37,341 nucleotides of DNA from an uncultured Alistipes sp. GTDB taxonomy: Bacteria > Bacteroidota > Bacteroidia > Bacteroidales > Rikenellaceae. The stretch lies in contig CAAGBL010000032.1 in the NCBI GenBank assembly GCA_900768045.1, forward strand, positions 1-37,341. The letters run 5' to 3'. Made by a program: the position numbers and the translations under genes. Shown in pieces: positions 1 through 7,121 of this stretch; within the stretch, counting starts at the first letter, position 1, and the number at the start of each line of letters is the position of its first letter. Under the pieces are notes generated by a model, which was not told the DNA's origin, did no database searches, and saw only the letters and a list, made by a program, of their open reading frames with translations.

Positions 1-29
1 AAGGGGGTGTACTCAGTGTACATCTCCTT
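1..29. other. Inverted repeat at the left edge
   Basis: Bases 1-12 can pair with 18-29 around a five-base loop, with a few G-U pairs. No T-run follows on the plus strand, and the minus-strand continuation lies outside the window. It may be a terminator or RNA hairpin of a gene beyond the left edge. I see no supported gene in 1-207. Confidence 0.25.
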
Positions 30-97
30 TCAGGGCAATGAGCTTGGGGGCGAAGATTGGTGCTTATCACGAGAAATAAATTTGTTGTTAGAAGGGT

Positions 98-116
98 GCC
101 GAGTGCTACACTCGGC
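98..116. other. Perfect 8-bp hairpin with 3-base loop
   Basis: GCCGAGTG at 98-105 pairs with CACTCGGC at 109-116 across the loop CTA. It directly abuts the terminator hairpin at 117-169, so the two form a tandem pair downstream of rny. Confidence 0.4.
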
Positions 117-170
117 AAAAATGCCACCGATGGGTAGTACTAGACGTACGTCCCATTGGTGGCATTTTTT
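117..170. terminator. Bidirectional intrinsic terminator downstream of rny
   Basis: Bases 117-134 pair with 152-169 (one G-T pair), with an A-run on the left and six T on the right, so it can act in both directions. It lies 38 bases beyond the rny stop codon and is the natural end of the rny transcript. It would also stop any plus-strand transcript. Confidence 0.8.
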
Positions 171-207
171 GTTAGGGGCCGCAATCGACCCCTTATCACA
201 ACAAATT

Positions 208-1737
208 TTACTTGGCGTAAGACACAGAACGAGTCTCACGAATAACCGTAATCTTAACCTGACCTGGATAAGTCATCTCGTCCTGAATCTTCTTAGCTAT
301 GTCGTGTGACAATGCTTCAGACTCCTGATCCGAGAGTTTGTCGGCACCCACGATAACACGGAGCTCACGGCCTGCCTGGATAGCATAGGTCTTAACAACA
401 CCTGGGTATGATAGTGCGATGCCCTCCATCTCCTTAAGGCGCTTGATATATGACTCGACAACCTCACGACGAGCACCTGGGCGAGCACCAGAGATAGCGT
501 CGCACACCTGGATAATAGGTGCTATGAGCGATGTCATCTCCACCTCGTCGTGGTGAGCACCGACAGCATTACATACATCTGGCTTCTCCTTATACTTCTC
601 GGCGAGCTTCATACCGATAATTGCGTGTGGTAGTTCTGGCTCGTCATCGGGCACCTTACCAATATCGTGCAACAAACCTGCACGGCGTGCTGCCTTAGGA
701 TTTAGGCCGAGCTCTGCTGCCATGATACCTGCGAGGTTAGCAGTCTCGCGAGCATGCTGCAAGAGGTTCTGACCATACGACGAGCGGTACTTCATCTTAC
801 CGATAAGACGGATAAGCTCAGGGTGTAGACCGTGAATACCGAGGTCGATAGTGGTACGCTTACCTACCTCAACAATCTCCTCCTCGATCTGCTTCTTAAC
901 CTTTGCTACAACCTCCTCGATACGTGCTGGGTGTATACGGCCGTCGGTAACAAGCTGGTGTAGTGCAAGGCGGGCGATCTCACGACGCACAGGATCGAAG
1001 CCCGAGAGGATAATAGCCTCAGGGGTGTCGTCGACAATAATCTCGATGCCTGTAGCAGCCTCCAAGGCACGAATGTTACGTCCTTCACGGCCGATGATAC
1101 GTCCCTTAACCTCATCTGACTCAATGTTAAACACTGTAACGGCATTCTCGATAGCTGTCTCGGTAGCTACTCGCTGGATAGAGGCCACAACAATACGCTT
1201 AGCCTCCTTTGTTGCTGAGAGCTTAGCCTCCTCGATAGTCTCTGCCACGTATGCCGCAGCATCAGCCTTAGCCTCAGCCTTCATATTCTCGATAAGGATA
1301 TTCTTAGCATCCTCAGAGCTCATGCCCGAGATCTGCTCGAGGCGCACGTTCTGCTCCTTGATTACCGCTGCGAGCTCCTCCTTGCGGCTCTCTACACTCT
1401 GCATCTGCTGCTCGAGCTGCTCCTTCTTACGGTCGTACTCTGCCGACTTCTTGTCGAGCTCACGCTCCTTATTCTGGAGGCTTGCCTCGGCCTGCTTAGC
1501 ACGCTGCTCGCTCTGCTGAAGCTTCTGGTTGCGCTCATTCACCTGACGGTCGTGCTCGCTCTTGAGCTGAATGAACTTCTCCTTAGCCTGCAACATCTTC
1601 TCCTTCTTTATCATTTCGCCGTCAGCCTCCGCCTTAGCGACGATGGCCTTTGCTCGTGAGCGGGCACCTAGGTAGGCGACAACACCTCCTGCAATAGCAC
1701 CAACCACCACGCCGACGATTATCATTGTTGCTTCCAT
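208..1737 (-). CDS. rny: Ribonuclease Y
   Basis: RNase Y is a membrane-anchored endoribonuclease that starts mRNA decay. The 509-residue product has the full family layout: an N-terminal membrane helix (residues about 5-24), a long coiled coil (about 30-200), a KH RNA-binding domain with the loop GRIIGREGRNIR at 212-223, and a metal-dependent HD phosphohydrolase domain with LLHDIGK (H357, D358) and GAHHDE at 393-398. Length and domain order are normal for Bacteroidota and Firmicutes. It sits downstream of zapA and the structured RNA at 1780-1990 and ends at the terminator at 117-170. The start Met directly precedes the membrane helix. Confidence 0.97.
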   Translation of the reverse strand: MEATMIIVGVVVGAIAGGVVAYLGARSRAKAIVAKAEADGEMIKKEKMLQAKEKFIQLKSEHDRQVNERNQKLQQSEQRAKQAEASLQNKERELDKKSAEYDRKKEQLEQQMQSVESRKEELAAVIKEQNVRLEQISGMSSEDAKNILIENMKAEAKADAAAYVAETIEEAKLSATKEAKRIVVASIQRVATETAIENAVTVFNIESDEVKGRIIGREGRNIRALEAATGIEIIVDDTPEAIILSGFDPVRREIARLALHQLVTDGRIHPARIEEVVAKVKKQIEEEIVEVGKRTTIDLGIHGLHPELIRLIGKMKYRSSYGQNLLQHARETANLAGIMAAELGLNPKAARRAGLLHDIGKVPDDEPELPHAIIGMKLAEKYKEKPDVCNAVGAHHDEVEMTSLIAPIIQVCDAISGARPGARREVVESYIKRLKEMEGIALSYPGVVKTYAIQAGRELRVIVGADKLSDQESEALSHDIAKKIQDEMTYPGQVKITVIRETRSVSYAK

Positions 1738-1779
1738 AGTTGATAGTTGTTAATAGTTATATATATTTTAAGTAGTTAC

Positions 1780-1990
1780 AAAAAAAATCCGCAGAGACTC
1801 CTTAACTTGTTTGACGAATCCTGAGATAAGTCATAGGTGGGGCTCCGAGGCACGCAACAGTCCACTGGTGGTGATTACGCACCACACCCCGAAGGGTTGA
1901 GGCCTTGTTTTGTGGCTTTACTCGAGAGTTGTCCCAATGTAATATTAGTTGTACAGATCGCAAAGCTTTTAAGGAATCTATGCGGGATAG
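1780..1990 (-). ncRNA. ssrS: Structured small RNA, candidate 6S RNA
   Basis: The 375-base gap between zapA and rny has no plausible gene but can encode an RNA of about 210 nt. Its 5' arm (1988 down to 1969) pairs with its 3' arm (1805 down to 1787) in a closing stem of about 19 bp, with one bulge and one mismatch, followed at once by eight T (1787-1780) on the minus strand. Inside is at least one apical hairpin (GGTG.GGTG with CACC.CC near 1862-1888). A long closed rod with a central unpaired region, lying directly after zapA, is what 6S RNA looks like; E. coli ssrS also follows zapA. The identification is by shape and position, not a covariance search. The rest of the gap shows only a small GACATC/GATGTC hairpin at 2012-2029. 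I find no clear consensus promoter. Confidence 0.55.
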
Positions 1991-2112
1991 ATCGTATATT
2001 TAAAGAACGTTGACATCATACGGGATGTCGCCATTAATCGCTATTTACAGGGTAATGCCCACAGTAGCCAATAACAAATATCGAGCCGCAGGCATATCAC
2101 ACTTCAGAACCA

Positions 2113-2403
2113 CTACTTTTTAACGTAGCCACGTATACGCTCCTCAATCTTACGTAGCTCCTCCACATCCTCATCGCCCAATGATGAGCTATGCTCGGTT
2201 GTGAGTGCTAATATCGAGTAACGCAAGGCGGCCATGGCAATACGATCCTGAATGTCGAGCTTCGCAATTCTCGAATACTCGGTAATCTTCTCATTCAGGC
2301 GCTTTGCTGCCTCACGGTATAGCTCCTCGTTTGCCGCATCGATGGTCATCGGGTAGCTTCTACCTGCTATTGATAGGTTTATCTTTACTTTACCTTCAGC
2401 CAT
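2113..2403 (-). CDS. zapA: Cell division protein ZapA
   Basis: ZapA binds FtsZ and bundles protofilaments at the division ring. The 96-residue protein matches the family in length and layout: an N-terminal beta-rich head (VKINLSIAGRSYPMTI, then a YREAAKRLNEKI helix) and the middle motif DRIAMAALRYSILAL, followed by a charged C-terminal helix for the antiparallel coiled-coil tetramer. It starts 6 bases after the coiled-coil gene and shares its promoter. The structured RNA follows, as ssrS does in Proteobacteria. Confidence 0.92.
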   Translation of the reverse strand: MAEGKVKINLSIAGRSYPMTIDAANEELYREAAKRLNEKITEYSRIAKLDIQDRIAMAALRYSILALTTEHSSSLGDEDVEELRKIEERIRGYVKK

Positions 2404-2409
2404 CGTCGG

Positions 2410-2712
2410 TTACTGGTTTTCCTGTTCATTTTTAATTGCGGCTATGCACCTATCCACCTCCCGCAAAAGGCTATTGACACGTGCACGTGCTCGCTCCACA
2501 TTGCCATCATCGCCACGCATAACGCCAACAAGCTCAAGGCTCTTGATGCGTGTATCCTGCTCACGCAGGCGCTCCTCCAAACGATGCTTCTCGCCAAGTA
2601 GCTTATCACGCTGCTTGACAAGCTCACGACACTCCTTAGCTATGCGCTCATGGTCGGCAATAAGTCGCTCAACCTCGTCGTGTAGTCGTTTGACAATCTC
2701 TTTTTGGCTCAT
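2410..2712 (-). CDS. Small coiled-coil protein encoded with ZapA
   Basis: This 100-residue protein has no signal peptide or membrane helix and is almost entirely charged heptad-like helix (residues about 5-60 and 72-96), separated by the short break GVMRGDDGN. It is the first gene after a strong promoter and lies 6 bases upstream of zapA, so the two should be made together. Small coiled-coil proteins that bridge ZapA to other division factors (ZapB in Proteobacteria) are known. A ZapB-like role here is inference from position and shape; I see no diagnostic ZapB sequence. Confidence 0.8.
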   Translation of the reverse strand: MSQKEIVKRLHDEVERLIADHERIAKECRELVKQRDKLLGEKHRLEERLREQDTRIKSLELVGVMRGDDGNVERARARVNSLLREVDRCIAAIKNEQENQ

Positions 2713-2742
2713 TATGACGGCATCAAAAATTTTTTACTGCAT

Positions 2743-2773
2743 CAAAGATATATCTTTTTTTGCTAATATCAAA
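2743..2773 (-). promoter_or_regulatory. Bacteroidetes-type promoter for the zapA operon
   Basis: On the minus strand TTTG (2773-2770) is followed after 19 bases by TATCTTTG (2750-2743), an exact -33/-7 pair for the primary Bacteroidetes sigma factor. Transcription would begin near 2736, just upstream of the coiled-coil start codon. It lies between the rimO stop codon and that gene, so the division genes can be transcribed independently of ftsY-rimO. Confidence 0.75.
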
Positions 2774-2780
2774 ATTTTAT

Positions 2781-4076
2781 TTACACCAATGCTGCAAATA
2801 GATCGTAATCCTCGCAGTCGGTAATCACCACATCGTAGAAGCGACCACGATATAGGCGCTTGCCTGCGCTGTCGATGATAATCTCCTGGTCGACCTCTGG
2901 CGAGTCATACTCCGAGCGACCAATGTAGAAGTCGCCCTCCCTTCTATCGATAATAACACGCATGGTCTGACCAATGCGCTTGGCGTTGTTCTCAAGCGAG
3001 ATACGCTCCTGAAGGCGCATAATGCGATCTACACGCTCCTGCTTAACACCCTCCTCAACGTCGTCCTTGAGGCGTGTTGCCGAATATGTACCCTCCTCCT
3101 CAGAGTAGGGGAATACACCCAAGCGGTCGAACTTAGTTGTCTTTACAAACTCCATAAGCTCCGCAAAATCGGCATCACTCTCACCAGGATAGCCTACAAG
3201 AAGCGTAGTGCGAAGAGCGATATCAGGAATCGCCTTGCGTAGCTTTGCTATAAGCTCTAATGCCTCAGCCTTGGTGTGGCGACGCTTCATCGCCGATAGC
3301 TGATTGTCTGATATGTGCTGGAATGGAATGTCGAGATAGCGACAAATCTTTGGCTCACGGGCCATAACCTCGACAAGCTGGTCAGGAAAGTCGGTAGGAT
3401 AGGCGTAGTGTAGGCGTATCCACTCCAACTTCTCGATGCGACACAAGCGCTCCAACAGCTCGGCAATCTTACGCTCGCCATAGATATCCACGCCGTAGTA
3501 TGTCGTATCCTGTGCAATGACCATAATCTCACGCACACCCTTCTCCACAAGAGCCTCAGCCTCAGCTACAAGAGCCTCCATAGGCACCGACTTATGGCGA
3601 CCACGGATAAGAGGTATGGCGCAGTAGCCACACATCCAGTTACAGCCCTCCGAAATCTTGAGGTAGGCGTAGTGCGATGGTGTTGAGAGCTCTCGCTTTG
3701 TCTCGTTCTCTGCACGATACTTAGCACCCAAGCGCTCAACAACACCTGCCCAGTCGTTAACACCGAAGAAGTCGTCAACCTCAGGTAGCTCAGGACGTAG
3801 CTCGTCGGCATAGCGCTGCGAGAGGCAGCCAACAACGAAGAGCTCCTCAATCTTACCCTCCTCCTTAAGCTGTGCTGCACGCAAAATAGTGTCGATAGAC
3901 TCCTGCTTAGCATCGCCAATAAAACCACAAGTGTTGATAACAACAACATCGGCGTCGGTGCGGTCGCTATCGAAGACTACTTTATAGTCCATTGCGGCGA
4001 GCTGCGCTGCAAGGTGCTCCGAATCAACGGTATTCTTCGAGCAACCGAGGGTTATGATATTTATCTTTTTTGCCAT
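2781..4076 (-). CDS. rimO: Ribosomal protein S12 methylthiotransferase RimO
   Basis: RimO is a radical SAM enzyme that adds a methylthio group to the conserved aspartate of ribosomal protein S12. The 431-residue protein has the UPF0004 N-domain with three cluster cysteines (C12 in TLGCSKN, C50 in NTCGFI, C84 in VGCLSQR), the radical SAM motif C145-x3-C149-x2-C152 (CNWMCGYC), and a C-terminal TRAM-like domain. TLGCSKNTVDSEHL and IRGRHKS separate RimO from its tRNA-modifying relative MiaB. It begins 8 bases after ftsY and is probably co-transcribed with it. Confidence 0.95.
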   Translation of the reverse strand: MAKKINIITLGCSKNTVDSEHLAAQLAAMDYKVVFDSDRTDADVVVINTCGFIGDAKQESIDTILRAAQLKEEGKIEELFVVGCLSQRYADELRPELPEVDDFFGVNDWAGVVERLGAKYRAENETKRELSTPSHYAYLKISEGCNWMCGYCAIPLIRGRHKSVPMEALVAEAEALVEKGVREIMVIAQDTTYYGVDIYGERKIAELLERLCRIEKLEWIRLHYAYPTDFPDQLVEVMAREPKICRYLDIPFQHISDNQLSAMKRRHTKAEALELIAKLRKAIPDIALRTTLLVGYPGESDADFAELMEFVKTTKFDRLGVFPYSEEEGTYSATRLKDDVEEGVKQERVDRIMRLQERISLENNAKRIGQTMRVIIDRREGDFYIGRSEYDSPEVDQEIIIDSAGKRLYRGRFYDVVITDCEDYDLFAALV

Positions 4077-4084
4077 ACTTTCAA

Positions 4085-5167
4085 CTATTTAGCATCGCCA
4101 AACATGGCACGTACAAACTCCTTGCGATCGAACATCTTAAGCTGGTCGATACCCTCGCCAATGCCGATATAGCGCACAGGAATATGGAACTTATCGCTAA
4201 TGCCGATAACCACACCACCCTTAGCCGTACCATCGAGCTTAGTAATCGTTAGCGATGTTACCTGCGTAGCCTCAGTAAAGTGCTTAGCCTGCTCAAAGGC
4301 ATTCTGACCTGTCGAGCCGTCGAGCACGAGCATAACCTCGTGTGGAGCGTCGGGGATAACCTTCGACATCACGTTACGAATCTTCGTGAGCTCCTTCATA
4401 AGGCCCACCTTATTGTGTAGACGACCTGCTGTGTCGATAAGTACCACATCAGCACCATTAGCCACTGCCGAACGTAGTGTATCGTAGGCCACAGAGGCAG
4501 GATCGGAGCCCATCTCCTGACGCACCATGGTAGCGCCAGCACGCTCAGCCCACACACCAAGCTGGTCGATAGCTGCGGCACGGAACGTGTCGGCAGCACC
4601 GATATATACCTTTCTGCCCGCCTTGGTTAGCTGTGCTGCGAGCTTACCGATAGTCGTTGTCTTACCAGCACCATTAACACCCACAACCATAAGCACATAG
4701 GGCATACCCTCCTTAACCTCGATACCAAAATCCTTGGTCGAGCGGTGCGACTCCTCCATAAGCTCGGCAATCTCATCACGAAGGATAGAGTGTAGCTCCT
4801 CGGTGTTCATATACTTGTCACGTGCTACACGCTCCTCGATTCTCTCGATAATCTTTACCGTTGTGTCGACACCAACGTCCGAGGTGATAAGCACCTCCTC
4901 GAGATCATCGAGCACATCGGCATCTACCGTTGTGCGACCTGCAATAGCACGCTTTAGCTTGCCGAAGAAGCCCTCCTTGGTCTTCTCCAAACCCGCCTCA
5001 AGCTCCTTGCGCTCTGCCTCAAGCTCCACCTCCGATGCTACCTCCTCACTCTCAGTAGCACCCTCATTTTCGCCCTCGCTAAGCGTTGTTGTTATCTCTT
5101 CGGAGTTTGCCTCAGCATTTACTACCGGCTCCTCCTTCTTCTTTTTGAAAAGATCGAAAAATCCCAT
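4085..5167 (-). CDS. ftsY: Signal recognition particle receptor FtsY
   Basis: FtsY is the GTPase that receives SRP-ribosome complexes at the inner membrane. The 360-residue protein has an acidic N-terminal linker (residues about 15-60), the helical N domain (65-140) and the NG GTPase core: G1 GVNGAGKT at 163-170, DTFRAAA at 193-199, DTAGR at 245-249 and TKLDG near 313. The basic amphipathic N-terminus (GFFDLFKKKKEE) fits membrane targeting. It has its own consensus promoter just upstream and heads the minus-strand block. Confidence 0.97.
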   Translation of the reverse strand: MGFFDLFKKKKEEPVVNAEANSEEITTTLSEGENEGATESEEVASEVELEAERKELEAGLEKTKEGFFGKLKRAIAGRTTVDADVLDDLEEVLITSDVGVDTTVKIIERIEERVARDKYMNTEELHSILRDEIAELMEESHRSTKDFGIEVKEGMPYVLMVVGVNGAGKTTTIGKLAAQLTKAGRKVYIGAADTFRAAAIDQLGVWAERAGATMVRQEMGSDPASVAYDTLRSAVANGADVVLIDTAGRLHNKVGLMKELTKIRNVMSKVIPDAPHEVMLVLDGSTGQNAFEQAKHFTEATQVTSLTITKLDGTAKGGVVIGISDKFHIPVRYIGIGEGIDQLKMFDRKEFVRAMFGDAK

Positions 5168-5197
5168 ATTTAGTCGTTAATATTATATATTAATTCA

Positions 5198-5229
5198 CAA
5201 AGATAGTCATTTTTTCGGGATAATACAAA
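5198..5229 (-). promoter_or_regulatory. ftsY promoter
   Basis: On the minus strand TTTG (5229-5226), a 20-base spacer and TATCTTTG (5205-5198) make an exact Bacteroidetes -33/-7 promoter about 30 bases upstream of the ftsY start codon. It is back to back with the plus-strand promoter at 5240-5271, 10 bases away. Confidence 0.75.
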
Positions 5230-5239
5230 TATGAATATA

Positions 5240-5271
5240 TTTGCGTATTTGATTATGATTTCTTATCTTTG
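5240..5271 (+). promoter_or_regulatory. Promoter of the TIR-YARHG operon
   Basis: TTTG at 5240-5243, a 20-base spacer and TATCTTTG at 5264-5271 form an exact Bacteroidetes promoter. Transcription would begin near 5278, which rules out the in-frame ATG at 5231 and supports the start at 5312 with a leader of about 34 bases. The perfect consensus suggests steady expression. Confidence 0.75.
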
Positions 5272-5311
5272 CTTAGTTATTAAACACGGACAAATCCTAA
5301 CTTTGAAACAA

Positions 5312-6148
5312 ATGGCTAATCAGGACATATTTATAAGCTATTCTCGTCAAGATATTGAGGTCGTTGATAAGATATGTAAGCACTTAGAAGCTAACGGCAT
5401 AACATACTTCCGAGACATATTCGACATAGCCATAAGCAATATCTTTCCTCAGACATTGGCAGACGGCATTCTATCGAGCAAACTCGTGCTTTTTATTGCA
5501 AGCCAGCACTCATTTGCCTCAAACTACACAAGCAAGGAGGTAACATTTGCTTATCAAAATCACATCACCATTCTTCCACTTGCCGTTGATGATACGCCAA
5601 TGCCAACACGCTACAGCTTTATGTTTAGCGACGTGCAATGCCTAAGCCTAACAAATACCCCTATACAGCGACTTATGGAGGATATTAAGAAGGTATTATC
5701 CGAGTATAACGACACTAATCAACCATCTCAGCAGATTCAAGTGGCACAGCCAAAGATGAGTGTGGCAAAAAAAGGGGTTAGCCTAAAGGGTATAGTAGCC
5801 ATAATCTTAGCCACCGTTATTATCGTTGCGGCATTGGGCGTTGGCGCATACTACTTCTTAGCAGATAAGACTACAACGACTGAGATTACCTACAATAGTG
5901 CCGATGAGTACTACCACATTACTGGCAGTCGCAAGCTCACATACGACGATATTAAGGGCTTAAGCAATCGAGAGCTACGCATCATGCGCAATGAGATATA
6001 TGCTCGCCATGGCTACATATTCCAAGACGCCATGTTGCGTGACCATTTCTTGCAAAAGCCATGGTATACACCACAAACTAAGAACGTAGCACTGAGCAAT
6101 ATAGAGCAGTATAACGTACTATTTATCAAGAGCTATGAGCAACAATAG
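5312..6148 (+). CDS. Membrane-anchored TIR-YARHG protein
   Basis: The 278-residue product has three parts. Residues 4-125 form a TIR domain (DIFISYSRQD at 5-14, FRD at 33-35, then LVLFIASQHSF), with E76 in NYTSKEVTFA at the place of the catalytic glutamate of NAD-cleaving TIR proteins. Residues 160-184 are one membrane helix. Residues about 205-278 are a YARHG domain containing the literal motif YARHGY (230-235). Positive residues KK at 153-154 before the helix suggest an inward N-terminus, so TIR would be cytoplasmic and YARHG periplasmic. The start follows from the promoter. The downstream peptidase gene overlaps it by 14 bases. The domain calls are strong; a role as an envelope sensor with a TIR output is inference. 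Confidence 0.88.
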   Translation: MANQDIFISYSRQDIEVVDKICKHLEANGITYFRDIFDIAISNIFPQTLADGILSSKLVLFIASQHSFASNYTSKEVTFAYQNHITILPLAVDDTPMPTRYSFMFSDVQCLSLTNTPIQRLMEDIKKVLSEYNDTNQPSQQIQVAQPKMSVAKKGVSLKGIVAIILATVIIVAALGVGAYYFLADKTTTTEITYNSADEYYHITGSRKLTYDDIKGLSNRELRIMRNEIYARHGYIFQDAMLRDHFLQKPWYTPQTKNVALSNIEQYNVLFIKSYEQQ

Positions 6149-7085
6149 AGTAGCCCTATACGCTCTACTAATCACCACCTTTATAGCGTGCTCCTCAGCA
6201 CACATAGACAAGCCCTCAGACGCAATACCTGAGGGCGCACGTCGTCTTATGGAGGCATATCCCGACTATGTTGTTGGCTACGAGGATAATATGATAGTGT
6301 TTAGCGACGGCAGCAGCATGGTCTATGATGACGGTAAGTGTCGCACCATCGACGAGATGCACCTCGAGCAAGACATCGAAGATATTTTCTACCAGGATTA
6401 CGACAAGAGCATATACCCACCACCCTACGGCTACGACCCTGGGCGCTACCGTTGTGCCGAGTTTTTCGGGAAGATATATGGCGGCACACGTGAGGAGGCA
6501 GAAAAAAACCTTGTCTATGTTGACTGGTGCCCAAAGCTCGGAGGTAAGCCTGTGCTCTTTACCGAGGTTGCAGGCGCTGCCGAGGCGCTAAAGCGTGTGT
6601 CGGACGAACTGGAGCAACACCCCGAGCTTAAGTCATGGGTGCTTAATGCTCAGACATTTAACTGGCGCACCATTCAGGGCATGACACGCCTAAGCCCCCA
6701 TGGCTACGGCATTGCCATCGACCTCGAAGCACGCAGGTCGCACTACTGGAAATGGACATATCCACGTGCCAATGAGCACTCAAAATTAGAGTATTATAAC
6801 ACCTTTGATATGAGGGTTGTAGAGATCTTCGAGCGCCACGGTTTTATATGGGGTGGAAGGTGGTATCACTTCGACACTATGCACTTTGAGTATCGTCCCG
6901 AGATAAACATGCCCGAGTACGCTATTACACCAAAGCAGAGGGTAATAACCGTTGGCAAGGTAGCTCCAAAAATCGAGAAGAAGATATACTACAATGTCTT
7001 CAAAGAGCACAAAAAGAGTAGTTCGGAGGAGCTGCTACGAGCAGAATTCTACTCGAAAGTATTCAAAACACCATACCATGAATAA
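6135..7085 (+). CDS. M15-type peptidoglycan peptidase lipoprotein
   Basis: The 316-residue protein begins with a lipoprotein signal ending FIAC (C19), so it is probably membrane-anchored in the envelope. Its second half is an M15 zinc peptidase (D-Ala-D-Ala carboxypeptidase / phage-endolysin group): SPHGYGIAIDL at 187-197 gives H189 and D196, and WYHFDTMHFEYRPE gives H250 as the third ligand. Residues 25-130 are an N-terminal extension I do not recognise. The start overlaps the TIR gene by 14 bases, implying translational coupling, and the operon ends at the hairpin at 7093-7120. The fold and zinc site are clear; whether it cuts D-Ala-D-Ala, L-Ala-D-Glu or another bond is not. Confidence 0.88.
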   Translation: MSNNRVALYALLITTFIACSSAHIDKPSDAIPEGARRLMEAYPDYVVGYEDNMIVFSDGSSMVYDDGKCRTIDEMHLEQDIEDIFYQDYDKSIYPPPYGYDPGRYRCAEFFGKIYGGTREEAEKNLVYVDWCPKLGGKPVLFTEVAGAAEALKRVSDELEQHPELKSWVLNAQTFNWRTIQGMTRLSPHGYGIAIDLEARRSHYWKWTYPRANEHSKLEYYNTFDMRVVEIFERHGFIWGGRWYHFDTMHFEYRPEINMPEYAITPKQRVITVGKVAPKIEKKIYYNVFKEHKKSSSEELLRAEFYSKVFKTPYHE

Positions 7086-7092
7086 CAAAAAT

Positions 7093-7120
7093 AGGTTGAC
7101 CGCATTGGTCAACCTTTTTT
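7093..7120. terminator. Terminator between convergent operons
   Basis: AGGTTGACC (7093-7101) pairs perfectly with GGTCAACCT (7107-7115) around a five-base loop and runs into six T on the plus strand. An A-rich stretch on the left lets it serve the minus-strand namZ operon as well, although it begins inside the last bases before the namZ stop. Confidence 0.88.
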
Positions 7121-7121
7121 G

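Noticed and set aside
7..309. 100-codon plus-strand open frame at the left end
   Set aside because: It crosses both hairpins and the strong terminator and overlaps the 3' end of rny; no family character.
851..1519. 222-codon plus-strand frame inside rny
   Set aside because: Serine- and arginine-rich shadow of the rny coiled coil; rny on the other strand is certain.
5231..5311. Upstream ATG extending the TIR protein by 27 residues
   Set aside because: It lies before the -33 and -7 boxes of an exact promoter, and the added residues have no TIR character.
5312..7085. Calling the TIR-M15 pair a known defence system such as Thoeris or CBASS
   Set aside because: No ThsA, cyclase or other partner is present; TIR alone does not justify the name.
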